DNA of 64,000 nt from DATCLS01 sp035296625 (GCA_035296625.1 DATHAO010000067.1:28331-92330); one strand, 5' to 3'; counted from the first letter of the stretch, positions 33,542 through 43,067 are shown. Made by a program: numbers and translations. The notes: generated by a model from the letters alone, not told the origin.

Positions 33542-34489
33542 TCAGAGGGTGGCGAAGAACTCGCGGGCGCCGCGGAGTCGGGTCCGCAGGGTGCGGCGAG
33601 CGCGGGACGAGTCGAGGCGGCAGTCGAGTGGGCGGCCGGGCGGCGCAGGCGCGCCCCGCACGCCCGGGCCGGCGACGAGCGCGCCGAGCTGCCAGCGGGA
33701 CAGCGCATCGGCACCGGCGACGTGCAGGATGCCGGCGACCGGCACGTCGCACAGCTCCACCAGGGCGTCCGCCAGGTCGTCGACCGCCACGGGGCAGCGC
33801 ACCTCGTCCGTGAACAGGACCGCGGCCGGGTCGAGTGCCATGCGCTCGTGCGGGCTCGGCGGCCGGCCCGCCCCGCCGACGATCAGCGACGTGCGGACGA
33901 CCACGGCGGCCGGATCGGCGGCCAGCACGACGCCCTCCGCGTCGGCCTTCGCCCGGCCGTAGGCCGACAGCGGGCACGGCGCGTCGTCCTCGACGTAAGG
34001 CCGTCCCGCCCGCCCGTCGAACACCACGTCGGTCGAGACGTGCACCAGACGGGCACCCGCGGCGACGGCCGCCCGGGCCACCGCCGCCGAGCCGTCCACG
34101 ATCGTGGGCCGGGCCTCGGCCCCATCCTGCCGATAGGCCGTGTGCACGACGGCACGGGCTCCCACGGCCGCCACCAGGCCGTTGACCTGATCGGCGTCGC
34201 GCACGTCGAGGGGATGGATCGTGGAGGACCGGGACGCCGCCACGACCGTCCATCCGGCGGCGCTCGCCCGCTCGGCGACGACCCGCCCCAGGTATCCAGA
34301 GCCGCCGGTCACCAGCAGGCACCGCCTGCCCCCTCCGGGTGCGATTGCGCGGCCGTCCGGTGCGGCCGCCGGACCGGCCGCGGGAGCGGCCACCGGACCG
34401 GGAACGGCGCCGGGGCGCGTCTCGGGAGTGCCCGAGGATGCCGAACGCCCGGCGGGGCCATTCAGCGGCCCGCCGGGCGTCGGAGTCAC
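33542..34489 (-). CDS. RmlD-like NAD(P)-dependent sugar-nucleotide reductase (extended SDR)
   Basis: This 315-aa extended short-chain dehydrogenase resembles dTDP-4-dehydrorhamnose reductase. After a 55-residue Pro/Ala/Gly-rich lead come the nucleotide loop LLVTGGSGYLGRVVAE, DVRDADQVNGLVAAVGARAVVHTA, the catalytic Thr segment VHVSTDVVFDG and the Tyr-Lys pair in SAYGRAKADAE. The other dTDP-rhamnose genes (rmlA, rmlB, rmlC) are not in the window, so the exact sugar is uncertain. The GTG start lies 13 bases after the DUF4388 gene stop, and the two are probably co-transcribed. Confidence 0.85.
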   Translation of the reverse strand: MTPTPGGPLNGPAGRSASSGTPETRPGAVPGPVAAPAAGPAAAPDGRAIAPGGGRRCLLVTGGSGYLGRVVAERASAAGWTVVAASRSSTIHPLDVRDADQVNGLVAAVGARAVVHTAYRQDGAEARPTIVDGSAAVARAAVAAGARLVHVSTDVVFDGRAGRPYVEDDAPCPLSAYGRAKADAEGVVLAADPAAVVVRTSLIVGGAGRPPSPHERMALDPAAVLFTDEVRCPVAVDDLADALVELCDVPVAGILHVAGADALSRWQLGALVAGPGVRGAPAPPGRPLDCRLDSSRARRTLRTRLRGAREFFATL

Positions 34490-34502
34490 CTCGGCGGTCG
34501 CG

Positions 34503-36128
34503 TCAGGGCCGCACCGACGACAGGAAGTTCAGCAGCTGGCCCCGGTCGGCGACGTCGTCGCCGTTGGCCGGGCCGGTCGAGCCTCCGCTGTTGCCGGCGG
34601 TGGCCTGCACGGCCGCCCGGGCCTCGGGGCTCAGTGCCGCCACGTGCGGCGCCACCTTCGACGGGTCGACGGGGACCGGCGGCGGAACGGCCGGGCCACC
34701 CCGGCTGCCGCCGTTGCCCATCCCGTTGTGGAGCCCGGCGCCGAGGCCGCCCCTGCCCAGCGGCGAGGCGTCGTCAGCCGCCCAGTGGAGGTCGGGCGGC
34801 AGCGAGCCCGGGGACACCGGGCGGATCTGCCCCGTGTCGGGGGGCAGCGACGACGGCACGAAGGGACCGCTGTCGAAGCCGGGCGGCGTGCTCAGGCCGC
34901 CGCGCTCAAACGTCGGCGGGGTCAGGCGGGGACCGCTGCGCCGAGGCGGAACCGGCGGGCGGGTCGAGCCGCGCCACGGCTCAACATGTGCGCCGCCCGA
35001 GGGCCGCTCGGGCGAGGAGGCCGAGGCCCGCTCGTCGCCGATGCCCGAACCGGCCCCAACGGGCCCGCTCGACCGCCGGCCGGGCGTCGTCGAGCGTCCG
35101 TTAAGCGAGGACGACCGCGCGCTCGGCCCGGGGCGAGGCGACGAGCGCTTCCCCGCCGAGGCCGACCGGCCCGAGAACCGCGACGTCGACGCGCCGGGCG
35201 GGCCGGGCGGACGCGTCATCGACACGGCACCGCCGCCGTTGCCCTTGGCGCCGTTGCGCGGGCCAGGGCTCAGATCGTCGCGCACCGCCGGGGCGCCGTC
35301 GCCCGGTACGGCCGGGGTCGAGCCCGAGGTGCGCTCGGGGGACTGCAGCCAGCCCGCCCGCTGCATCTCGGCCGTCGTCATGGCGTCGGCGTTGTGCACC
35401 GCGCCCGCCGTGCCGAGCATCTCACCGGAGCCAAGACTCCCGAAAGGGCCGCGACGCGCTACCTCACGGGGCGCGGTTTCAGGGCGCGGCGGTGATGCGT
35501 CGCGCACGGGTGAGTCGGTGCGGGGCATCGCGAGGTGCGCTCGGCTGTCGGTGCGCGGTGCCGGTGGGACGTCGGCGGGGCCCGGCGGCTCGATGCTGAT
35601 GACGCCGAGATCGACGAGGTCACGCACCGCCCGTGAGACGCTCAGCTCGCCGAGACCCAGAGCTTGGCCGAGATCGCCGACCGAGCGCCCGGCACCGATG
35701 GCGACGAGCGTGGGCCAGCGGTTGGCGTCGATGGTGACGTCGTCGGACGGCAGCGACTCGACGAGCGCCACCCGGTGGTCGAGCGACGGCACGGCGGTCT
35801 TGAGCTCGCTCCACTCGCTGAGGAGCGCTCCCGAGTTGCGCAGCAGCACCTCGACGTCCTCGGGCTGCTCGCCGTCGGGCGACAGCTCGTCCATGTCGAA
35901 GGAGAACGAGCCCTCCTCGAAGCGCAGCAGCTCGAACAGCACCTCCTCGGCGGGGGCGTCGTCGACGGCACGGTCCGCGGTCGCCGCCATGACGGTCCCG
36001 TCACGGAGCCACACGCTCCCGGCACCACGATCGCCTTCGATGCGCAAGCGGCCGGTCTTCGCCGTGGTTGCGAGCAACCGCAGGACATCAGGCAGCGCGA
36101 ACGTGTCCAGAGTTCCTTGCAGCGCCAA
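34503..36128 (-). CDS. DUF4388 (PatA N-terminal-like) protein with long disordered region
   Basis: This 541-aa protein starts at TTG 36128 with GGAGG 7 bases upstream. Residues 1-110 match the DUF4388 pattern: LQGTLDTFALPDVLRLLATTAKTG, then RLRIEGDRGAGSVWLRDG and FELLRFEEGSFSFD. Such domains occur in regulators linked to pili, motility and two-component systems. Residues about 120-195 are predicted helical and could be winged-helix-like (LGQALGLGELSVSRAVRDLVDLGVI). The rest is Pro/Ser/Gly-rich and probably disordered, ending in a short hydrophobic peptide GQLLNFLSSVRP. The function is unknown; the nearby prepilin peptidase hints at surface or pilus regulation. Confidence 0.8.
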   Translation of the reverse strand: MALQGTLDTFALPDVLRLLATTAKTGRLRIEGDRGAGSVWLRDGTVMAATADRAVDDAPAEEVLFELLRFEEGSFSFDMDELSPDGEQPEDVEVLLRNSGALLSEWSELKTAVPSLDHRVALVESLPSDDVTIDANRWPTLVAIGAGRSVGDLGQALGLGELSVSRAVRDLVDLGVISIEPPGPADVPPAPRTDSRAHLAMPRTDSPVRDASPPRPETAPREVARRGPFGSLGSGEMLGTAGAVHNADAMTTAEMQRAGWLQSPERTSGSTPAVPGDGAPAVRDDLSPGPRNGAKGNGGGAVSMTRPPGPPGASTSRFSGRSASAGKRSSPRPGPSARSSSLNGRSTTPGRRSSGPVGAGSGIGDERASASSPERPSGGAHVEPWRGSTRPPVPPRRSGPRLTPPTFERGGLSTPPGFDSGPFVPSSLPPDTGQIRPVSPGSLPPDLHWAADDASPLGRGGLGAGLHNGMGNGGSRGGPAVPPPVPVDPSKVAPHVAALSPEARAAVQATAGNSGGSTGPANGDDVADRGQLLNFLSSVRP

Positions 36129-36180
36129 CGCTCTACCTCCGATGGGGGCTCGGCCCGCCTCTGACTCCAGCGCTCGTGGC

Positions 36181-36186
36181 AGCCTA
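36181..36186 (-). promoter_or_regulatory. Candidate -10 (TAGGCT) for the DUF4388 gene
   Basis: TAGGCT gives a leader of about 45 bases that contains the GGAGG site. Just upstream (36190-36209) lies an alternating GCGCGC hairpin, possibly the end signal of aroE. Confidence 0.4.
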
Positions 36187-36230
36187 TGTCGCGCGCGCAG
36201 CGCGCGCCCATCGGACGTCGGGCGATGTTC

Positions 36231-37097
36231 TCAGGAGCGCTCCGCCACCGACCTGCGCGTCAGCTCGGCGAGAGCCGCAGCCGACATCGCCTCGAGGGCC
36301 GGTTCCTCGTTGGTCCAGTGGCGGAAAGCCTGTGCGGCCTGGTGGATGAGCATGCCCAGCCCGTTGACCGCGTCGATCCCCCGATCACGCGCCGCCGCCA
36401 GGAGGGGCGTGATCGGGGGGTGGTATATCAGGTCCACCACGATCTGCCCGCTCGTGAGGAGGTCCGGGTCCACCGGCAGCGGTTCAGGTTGCCCGTCCAC
36501 TCCCACGACGACGCCCATCCCGAGCGGGGTGGCGTTCACGACGATGTCGGCGTGCGCCACGGCGGTGGCGTCCCCCACCTTCCCCGCGGGCCCGGCGAGC
36601 GCCGCCGCTCGCTCGGCAGGGGCCGGCGAGCGGTTGACGACGACGACCTCCGAGGCCCCCGCACCGCCCAGCGCCCGGGCCACGGCCCGTCCGGCGCCGC
36701 CCGCCCCCAGCACGACGCAGCGCGCCCCATCCGGATCGACGCCCTCGTCGATGCGCAGCGCGTCGAGCAGCCCCCGGCCGTCGGTGTTGTCGCCGCAGAG
36801 CACGTCACCCCGCCAGTAGACGCAGTTGACGGCGCCGAGGTCCTCGGCGGCCGGCGTGCGCTCGTCGACGGCGGCCCAGGCGGCCGCCTTGTGCGGCATC
36901 GTGACCGACAGCCCGCCGAGGCCCAACGTCCTGGCCGCCCCCACCGCGGCTTCGCCGCGGCCGGCGGGAACCTCGAACACCGTGAACACCCAGTCGGCGC
37001 CCGTGGCGGCGAACGCGGCGTTGAGGATGGCGGGTGAGAGCGAGTGCCGGGCCGGCCACCCGATGAGGGCGGCGACCCGGGTGGCGCCCGAGATCAC
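36231..37097 (-). CDS. aroE: Shikimate dehydrogenase
   Basis: AroE reduces 3-dehydroshikimate with NADPH. The 288-aa chain has ALIGWPARHSLSPAILNAAF (shikimate-binding Ser pair), SVTMPHK (catalytic Lys), DNTDGRG (Asp) and the NADP loop VLGAGGAGRAVARAL followed by VNRSPAPAERA. GTG 37097 overlaps the mltG stop (GTGA). The long open frame upstream is antisense-frame noise in mltG. The mltG-aroE pair is typical of actinobacteria. Confidence 0.96.
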   Translation of the reverse strand: MISGATRVAALIGWPARHSLSPAILNAAFAATGADWVFTVFEVPAGRGEAAVGAARTLGLGGLSVTMPHKAAAWAAVDERTPAAEDLGAVNCVYWRGDVLCGDNTDGRGLLDALRIDEGVDPDGARCVVLGAGGAGRAVARALGGAGASEVVVVNRSPAPAERAAALAGPAGKVGDATAVAHADIVVNATPLGMGVVVGVDGQPEPLPVDPDLLTSGQIVVDLIYHPPITPLLAAARDRGIDAVNGLGMLIHQAAQAFRHWTNEEPALEAMSAAALAELTRRSVAERS

Positions 37098-39964
37098 CCG
37101 CAGCCCAGTCCCTGCTCGGCGCACTCGCGCCGGGCCTCGAGGAACTCCTCGTAGGTGTTCGTGAACGTGTGGTGACCCTCGTCGTCGGACCGGGCGTAGT
37201 ACAGCCAGTCGCCGGGCTCGGGGTCGAGCGCCGCCTCGATGCTTGCCCGGCCGGGCGACGAGATCGGCGTCGGCGGCAGGCCCGGGTCGTTGCGCGTGTT
37301 GTACGGCGAGTCGCCGGCGAGGTCGGCGTCGGTCAGCGTGCAGGGCGTGTCCTTCTCGTAGCAGCTCGTGGCGTCGATCTGCAGCGGCATGTTGCCCTCG
37401 AGGCGGTTGTAGATCACGCGGGCCACGCGGGGACGCTCCTCGGGCACCCGCGCCTCCTCCTCGACGAGCGAGGCGATGATGACGATCTCGTAGGGCGTGA
37501 CGCCGAGCTCGGCCGCCCGTCGCTCGGCCTCGAGCTCGTCCATCACCGAGTCGAACTGGCCGATCATCTGCTTGACGAGGGCCGCCTCGTCGTCGCCCTC
37601 CTCGAGCCTGTAGGTCTCGGGGAACAGCGTGCCCTCGGCCGAGGCCTCGTCGGCGGGGACGAAGCGCGAGCGCGCCACCCCGCTGTCCAGAGCGGCCTGG
37701 ACCTTGTCGGGCTCGAAGCCCGCAACGCCGTTCTCGGGGGATGTCACGCGCTCGATCATCTGGCGCACCGTGTAGCCCTCGGGCACCGTGACCATGAGGG
37801 CCGGCGGCGCCTCGGGACCGGCCTTCAGGGCCGCGAGCGCCTCGCCGAAGGACGAGTTGCGGTGCATCTCGTAGCGCCCCGCCTGGATCGAGCCGACATA
37901 CTTCACGCGGGTGTACCAGCCCCACACAGTCGAGTCGCTGATGACGCCGCTGCCCGCGAGCAGCTTGCCGATGTCGCCGGTGGAGGACCCCTCGGGGATC
38001 TCGACGGCGACAGCCTCGCCCGGCCCGCCCGGTGGGTCGATGCGCCGGTCCACGTACCGCCAGCCGGCGAACAGGGCACCGGCCAGGACGGCCATGACGA
38101 CGGCGAGGGCGATGAGCCGGCGGCGCCAACGGCCGCGGCGCGGTGGCTCCTCGTCGCCGTCGAAGTCGTCGTCGTCGAAGTCGTCCTCGTCATAGACGTC
38201 GTCGTCGTAGTCGTCGTCGGTGCGCCGCGCCCCGTAGGCGAGGCCGGCGGCGGTCGAGCCGCGGGAGGCTGTGGGCGCCCCTGTGCCGACGGCCGGCGCG
38301 CGCTCGGTGGCCGGACCGACGGCTCCCGCGGGTGGGCCGCCCTGCCGACCGGGGTCGTCGGCCGGTCCGGGAACGCCACCCGCGGGACCGGTCGGGCCGG
38401 CGGGACCCGGACCGCCCGCACGGATCGGACCGGACGGGTCGCGGCCGGTGCCGGCGGCGTACACGCCCGTGCCCGTCGGGTCGGCATGGCCTCCCGGCGG
38501 ACCCGGGTAGCCGGACCCGCGCTGGCCGGGGACGGCGCCGGGGTATCCGCCCGTGCCGGAGGTGCCCGGGTAGATGGACGCGCCCGTCGTATCCGGCCCC
38601 GTGGCGTAGCCGCCGGGGCCGGTGGCCCCGGAGGGCGTGCCCGCTCCGGGGTAGGCGGCGGCCGCAGCGGGCCGGTCGGCCAGTAGCCGGGCCGGCGGGC
38701 CGGCCGCGGGCGGCGGCGTGGCCGGGCCCCGATCGCCGACCGTCGGCGTCCGGCCGGAGGGCAGACCGGCCAGCTGGCCCCACGGGCTGCCACCGGGGGG
38801 ACCGCCTCCCGCCACGGGAACCCCGCCGGTCGGCACCCGGTCGTAGGCACCGGTCCGGCGCCCGGCGGCGGGGGGCGGTCCCGGCGGCGGCCGGTCGTGC
38901 GGCCCGGTGCGCCGGCCGACGGCGGGAGTCGCACCCGACGGCGGCCCCCCGAGCTGGCCCCACGGGTCACCGCGGTCGGGCCTGACCGGCGTCGCGCCGC
39001 CCGCCGAGAGGTCCAGCCCGCCCCAGGGGTCGCTGCGGGTGCGGGTCGGGTCGGCGACGCTGCCGCTCTCCGTTCCCCCGCGGTCGGCGCGTCGCCGGTC
39101 GCTGCCGGCCGCGCCGGTCCGGCGTCGTCCGGCTTGCTCACCGGCGGGCGCGTCGGCCGACGCGCCGTCGAGCAGGCCGCCGCGCCAGCTCGTGGCGGCC
39201 AGGTGACCGCCGGTGTCGCTGAGCTGGCGGGGACCGCCGTCGAGGGATTCGCCGATCGCGTCGTGGTCGCCGGACCGGTGGTGCCCGGCGGATCCCGCCC
39301 CGGTGGCGGCCACGGCCGGCGCTCCGGCTGCGGCGCTCGGTCCACCGGGAGGGACGGCGCCGGGGGCGGTCGCCGCCTGCCGGCGCGCCAGGAGGCCCGA
39401 CTCGTCGTGACCGCCCGCAGGGGACACCGTCCCGGCGTCGCCGTAGTCGCCGCGAGGGTGGTCGCGGTAAGGACCCCCGGCCGGTCGGCCTCCGAGAGCG
39501 GCCGCCCCGCGGCCGCCCGCGTAGTTGCCCGGATCCGGGGCGCTGTAGCCCTCGCGCCCGGGGAGGGCAGCGGGCTGGGCGGGCGCGGGCGGCAGGCCCG
39601 CCGGCGGCCGACCGCCAAGCGGCGGTGCGGGCGACGGTGCGGGCGGCGGGACCGGCGGTCCGGGCTGTGCCGGCGGTTCCACGCCGAGGGACTGGCGGGC
39701 GGCGCTGCGCCGGTCGAGGCGCTCCCCGGTCGCCCGGCCGGACCAGCGCGGAGGCCCGCTGGGCCCACCGGAACCCGGCACGTCGGTGCTGGGGCTCGGA
39801 TCGGTCGGGCGCGCCACGCGGGGGGTCGGCTCGGCCCAGAAGTCGCCGCCGGTGATGCCGTCCCGGTTCCAGAAGTCGTCGGGATCGCCCGCCTGGGGCG
39901 AGCTGCGCCGCCGCCCGAAGCGGCGGCGCGAGCGGGACGGATCATGCGGGACGGAAGGCGACAT
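37094..39964 (-). CDS. mltG: Endolytic murein transglycosylase MltG with very long disordered N-terminus
   Basis: MltG cuts nascent glycan strands and sets their length. The YceG catalytic part is C-terminal. A membrane segment at about residues 616-636 (LIALAVVMAVLAGALFAGW) is followed by a LysM-like region with VTVPEGYTVRQMIERV. The catalytic Glu lies near residue 833 in SLVEEEARVPEERPRVARVIYNRL, and MPLQIDATSCYEKDTP comes next. Residues 1-575 are Gly/Pro/Arg-rich and probably disordered in the cytoplasm. They end in an extremely acidic Asp/Glu/Tyr stretch (about 581-604) just before the membrane. At 956 aa it is nearly three times E. coli MltG. Confidence 0.93.
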   Translation of the reverse strand: MSPSVPHDPSRSRRRFGRRRSSPQAGDPDDFWNRDGITGGDFWAEPTPRVARPTDPSPSTDVPGSGGPSGPPRWSGRATGERLDRRSAARQSLGVEPPAQPGPPVPPPAPSPAPPLGGRPPAGLPPAPAQPAALPGREGYSAPDPGNYAGGRGAAALGGRPAGGPYRDHPRGDYGDAGTVSPAGGHDESGLLARRQAATAPGAVPPGGPSAAAGAPAVAATGAGSAGHHRSGDHDAIGESLDGGPRQLSDTGGHLAATSWRGGLLDGASADAPAGEQAGRRRTGAAGSDRRRADRGGTESGSVADPTRTRSDPWGGLDLSAGGATPVRPDRGDPWGQLGGPPSGATPAVGRRTGPHDRPPPGPPPAAGRRTGAYDRVPTGGVPVAGGGPPGGSPWGQLAGLPSGRTPTVGDRGPATPPPAAGPPARLLADRPAAAAAYPGAGTPSGATGPGGYATGPDTTGASIYPGTSGTGGYPGAVPGQRGSGYPGPPGGHADPTGTGVYAAGTGRDPSGPIRAGGPGPAGPTGPAGGVPGPADDPGRQGGPPAGAVGPATERAPAVGTGAPTASRGSTAAGLAYGARRTDDDYDDDVYDEDDFDDDDFDGDEEPPRRGRWRRRLIALAVVMAVLAGALFAGWRYVDRRIDPPGGPGEAVAVEIPEGSSTGDIGKLLAGSGVISDSTVWGWYTRVKYVGSIQAGRYEMHRNSSFGEALAALKAGPEAPPALMVTVPEGYTVRQMIERVTSPENGVAGFEPDKVQAALDSGVARSRFVPADEASAEGTLFPETYRLEEGDDEAALVKQMIGQFDSVMDELEAERRAAELGVTPYEIVIIASLVEEEARVPEERPRVARVIYNRLEGNMPLQIDATSCYEKDTPCTLTDADLAGDSPYNTRNDPGLPPTPISSPGRASIEAALDPEPGDWLYYARSDDEGHHTFTNTYEEFLEARRECAEQGLGCG

Positions 39965-40000
39965 GCGTCAGCGCGGGCGCGGATGGCGGTCCGGTGAAAC

Positions 40001-40420
40001 TCAGTCGACTGGTGCGCCCGCATCCAGCCACGACTGGAGGATCACCGTAGCAGCGACCTGGTCCACGACTCGGTGACGGTCGCGCCCCTTCACCCCCGCG
40101 GATCGCAGCCGCCGCTCAGCCTCGACGGTGGACAGGCGCTCGTCCCAGGTCACGACTGGTAGGCCGAGGCGTGGGCGCAGCTCGTCGACCTCCTCGAGCA
40201 CCAGCCGGGCCGCCGGTCCGACCGACCCGTCGAGCGACAGGGGAAGGCCCACGACCACGATCCCGGCGTCCGCCTCCTCGGCCAGGTCGGTGAGCCGGCG
40301 GTGGTCGCGCACCCGGTCGCCCGACCGGGTCACGACCTCGTAGGGCGTCGCCAGCGTGCCCGCGGACAGCGCCACACCGATGCGCCGGGTGCCGATGTCG
40401 AGGCCGACGGCGCGGGTCAC
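40001..40420 (-). CDS. ruvX: Putative pre-16S rRNA nuclease RuvX (YqgF)
   Basis: RuvX is an RNase H-fold nuclease linked to 16S 5'-end maturation. The 139-aa protein has VGLDIGTRRIGVALS (first catalytic Asp), VVGLPLSLDGSVGP, TWDERLSTVEAERRL (Glu) and a C-terminal DQVAATVILQSWLD (Asp). GTG 40420 gives the normal length; the longer open frame upstream runs into the alaS end. It lies between alaS (41-base gap) and mltG (36-base gap), the standard order. Confidence 0.94.
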   Translation of the reverse strand: MTRAVGLDIGTRRIGVALSAGTLATPYEVVTRSGDRVRDHRRLTDLAEEADAGIVVVGLPLSLDGSVGPAARLVLEEVDELRPRLGLPVVTWDERLSTVEAERRLRSAGVKGRDRHRVVDQVAATVILQSWLDAGAPVD

Positions 40421-40460
40421 GACGGCCCGCCGCGGGAGCGGGCCGCCACCCGGACGGCGA

Positions 40461-43052
40461 TCACGCGATGCCGGCCGCCGCCCGCGCCTGGTCGAGAGCC
40501 TCGTCGAGGCGGGACGGGTCGCGTCCGCCGGCCACGGCGAGCTCGGCGCCCTTGCCGCCACCACCCTTCACGGTGCGGGCGGCATCGGCGATGAGCTCGC
40601 CGGCGTTGACGCCGCCGTCCTTGGCGGCCGCGGCCACCAGGGCGGCCCCGCCGGTGTCGGGCTCGCCGCCCACGACCACGGCGCGGATGCCGGGCCGGGA
40701 GCGCACCGCCATGGCCAGCTCGCGGAGCTCGTCGCGGCCCGTGCCGTCCACCCGGGCCACGACCACGCCGTCGGTGGCCGTGGCCGCCAGCTCGGCGGCC
40801 TGGTTGCCGGCCGCGGCGCGGCGCAGCTCCTTGAGCTCGTCGCGCAGGGCCTTGACCTCGGCCCGCAGCTTGAGGGCGGCGGCCGGCAGCTCGTCGGCCG
40901 GAGCGCCGAGCGCGTCCGCGGCGCGGTCGATCAGCTCCTCCTCCTGGCGCAGGCGGTCGATCGGCCCGAACCCGGTCACGGCCTCGATGCGGCGCAGGTT
41001 CGACCCGATCGAGCTCTCGCTCACGACCTTGAGCGGCCCGATGTCGCCGAGCCGGCGGACGTGGGTGCCGCCGCACAGCTCGACCGAGTGTTCGCCGGCC
41101 TCGAGGACCCGCACGATGTCGCCGTACTTGTCCCCGAAGAACATGACGGCGCCCAGCTCTCGGGCCTCGGCCATCGTCGTCTCGTAGTGGCGGACCGGGG
41201 CGTTGCCCAGGATCTCGTGGTTCGCCAGGTCTTCGATCTGGCGCAGCTGGTCGTCGGTGACCGGCTCGAAGTGGCTGAAGTCGAACCGCAGGCGGTCGGG
41301 CGCCACGAGGGAGCCCTGCTGCTTCACGTGCCCCCCGAGCACCTCGCGCAGCGCCCAGTGCAGGACGTGGGTGCCGGTGTGGTTGCGGCGGATCGCGTCG
41401 CGCCGCTCGCCGTCGATGCGGGCCACGGCCGCCTGGCCAACCTCGACGCGGCCCTCGCGCACCTTGAAGGTGTGCTGGTGCAGGCCGGGCAGGGCGTAGC
41501 CGGTGTCGATGACGTCGACCACTCCGGTCTCGGTGGTGATGGTGCCCGTGTCGCCGACCTGGCCGCCCGACTCGGCGTAGAACGGGCTGCGGTCGAGGTA
41601 GAGGCCGTCGCCGATGATGCCGATGATCGTGGCCTCGGTTTCGTACTCCCGGCGGCCGGTGAACACCGTGGCGCCGTGCTCTGCCAGCAGGCGGTGCTGC
41701 TCGTCGACCTCGTCGCCGGTGGCCACGCCCCCGCCTTTGCTCGCGGCCCTGGCGCGGCGGCGCTGCTCGTCCATCGCCGCCTGGAAGCCGTCGACGTCGA
41801 CCTGGACGCCGCGGAGCTCGGCCGTCTCCTGGGTGACCTCGAACGGGAAGCCGTAGGTGTCGTGCAGCTGGAACGCCACCTCACCCGGCAGGGCCTCGCC
41901 GGCGGGCAGCTGGTCGAGCCTGGTGTCGAGGATCTGCGAGCCGGTGGCGAGCGTGCGCCGGAATGACTCCTCCTCGCGGGCGATGATCGGCACGACCAGG
42001 TCGTGCGCCTCGCGCACCACCGGGTAGGCGTCGCCCATCACGTCGATGGTCCGCTCGACCATCGTGGGCAGCACCGGCCGCTCGACGCCGAGCAGGTAGG
42101 CGAAGCGGATGGCCCGGCGGATGATGCGTCGCAGGACGTAGCCGCGGTCCTCGTTGGACGGGATGACCCCGTCGGCCACCAAGAACGTCATCGTGCGGGC
42201 GTGGTCGGCCATCAGCCGCAGCGCGATGTCCCCGAGCTCGGACCCACCGATCCGCTGCCCGGTGACCGACTGCGCCTCCTCGACCAGCGACGAGAGCGTG
42301 TCAGCGGCATACAGGCTGGGGCTGCCCGCGAGCACGGCGAGCATGCGCTCGAAGCCGGCGCCGGTGTCGATGTTCTTGCTGGGCAGGTCGCGCAGCGTGC
42401 CGTCGGCGTTGCGGAGGTACTGCTGGAAGACGAGGTTCCAGATCTCGACGTAGCGGTTCTCGGCCGCCCGGTCCGCGGGGCCGCCGCCGGGACCGAGGTC
42501 GGGGCCGTAGTCCCAGAAGATCTCGGACGACGGGCCGCACGGGCCGGTCTCGCCCATCTCCCAGAAGTTGTCCTTGTCGAGCCGCTGGATGCGCTCGCGG
42601 GGGAAGCCGACCGCGTCGGCCCAGATCTGCTCGGCCTCGTCGTCGGAGACATGCACCGTGATCCAGACGCGGTCGCCGTCGAGGCCCAGCACCTCGGTGA
42701 CGAACTCCCACGCCCACGGGATCGCCTTCTCCTTGAAGTACTCGCCGAAGCTGAAGTTGCCCAGCATCTCGAAGAAGCTGAGGTGGCGCAGCGAGCGACC
42801 GATGGCGTCGAGGTCGTTGTGCTTGCCACCCGCCCGCACGACCCGCTGGGTCGAGACCACACGCGGGGGCTGGAACGGCACCGGTTCCTCGCCGAGGAAG
42901 TACGGCACGAACGGCATCATCCCCGAGTTCGTGAACATCGGGGCGCTGGGGTGCGTGGGGATCAGGCTGGCCGAGGGGACGACGCTGTGCCCGCGGGCGA
43001 CGAAGAAGTCGTCCCATGCCTTGCGAAGCTCGGCGGAGGAACGTGGTGCCAT
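40461..43052 (-). CDS. alaS: Alanyl-tRNA synthetase
   Basis: AlaRS charges tRNA-Ala. The 863-aa protein has the class II catalytic domain (LRKAWDDFFVARGHSVVPSASL, then RVVSTQRVVRAGGKHNDLD and FSFGEYFKEKAIPWAWEF). The editing domain has its zinc site in NHTGTHVLHWAL and CGGTHVRRLGDIG. A C-terminal C-Ala-like coiled region (ALKLRAEVKALRDELKELR) is followed by a DHHA1-type GGGGKGAELAVAGG. TAGGCT ends 9 bases before ATG 43052, with no Shine-Dalgarno sequence. Confidence 0.98.
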   Translation of the reverse strand: MAPRSSAELRKAWDDFFVARGHSVVPSASLIPTHPSAPMFTNSGMMPFVPYFLGEEPVPFQPPRVVSTQRVVRAGGKHNDLDAIGRSLRHLSFFEMLGNFSFGEYFKEKAIPWAWEFVTEVLGLDGDRVWITVHVSDDEAEQIWADAVGFPRERIQRLDKDNFWEMGETGPCGPSSEIFWDYGPDLGPGGGPADRAAENRYVEIWNLVFQQYLRNADGTLRDLPSKNIDTGAGFERMLAVLAGSPSLYAADTLSSLVEEAQSVTGQRIGGSELGDIALRLMADHARTMTFLVADGVIPSNEDRGYVLRRIIRRAIRFAYLLGVERPVLPTMVERTIDVMGDAYPVVREAHDLVVPIIAREEESFRRTLATGSQILDTRLDQLPAGEALPGEVAFQLHDTYGFPFEVTQETAELRGVQVDVDGFQAAMDEQRRRARAASKGGGVATGDEVDEQHRLLAEHGATVFTGRREYETEATIIGIIGDGLYLDRSPFYAESGGQVGDTGTITTETGVVDVIDTGYALPGLHQHTFKVREGRVEVGQAAVARIDGERRDAIRRNHTGTHVLHWALREVLGGHVKQQGSLVAPDRLRFDFSHFEPVTDDQLRQIEDLANHEILGNAPVRHYETTMAEARELGAVMFFGDKYGDIVRVLEAGEHSVELCGGTHVRRLGDIGPLKVVSESSIGSNLRRIEAVTGFGPIDRLRQEEELIDRAADALGAPADELPAAALKLRAEVKALRDELKELRRAAAGNQAAELAATATDGVVVARVDGTGRDELRELAMAVRSRPGIRAVVVGGEPDTGGAALVAAAAKDGGVNAGELIADAARTVKGGGGKGAELAVAGGRDPSRLDEALDQARAAAGIA

Positions 43053-43061
43053 AAGGGCACC

Positions 43062-43067
43062 AGCCTA
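43062..43067 (-). promoter_or_regulatory. -10 element of alaS (TAGGCT), leaderless type
   Basis: TAGGCT ends 9 bases before the alaS ATG. Its TAG doubles as the stop codon of the upstream small gene. Confidence 0.5.
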
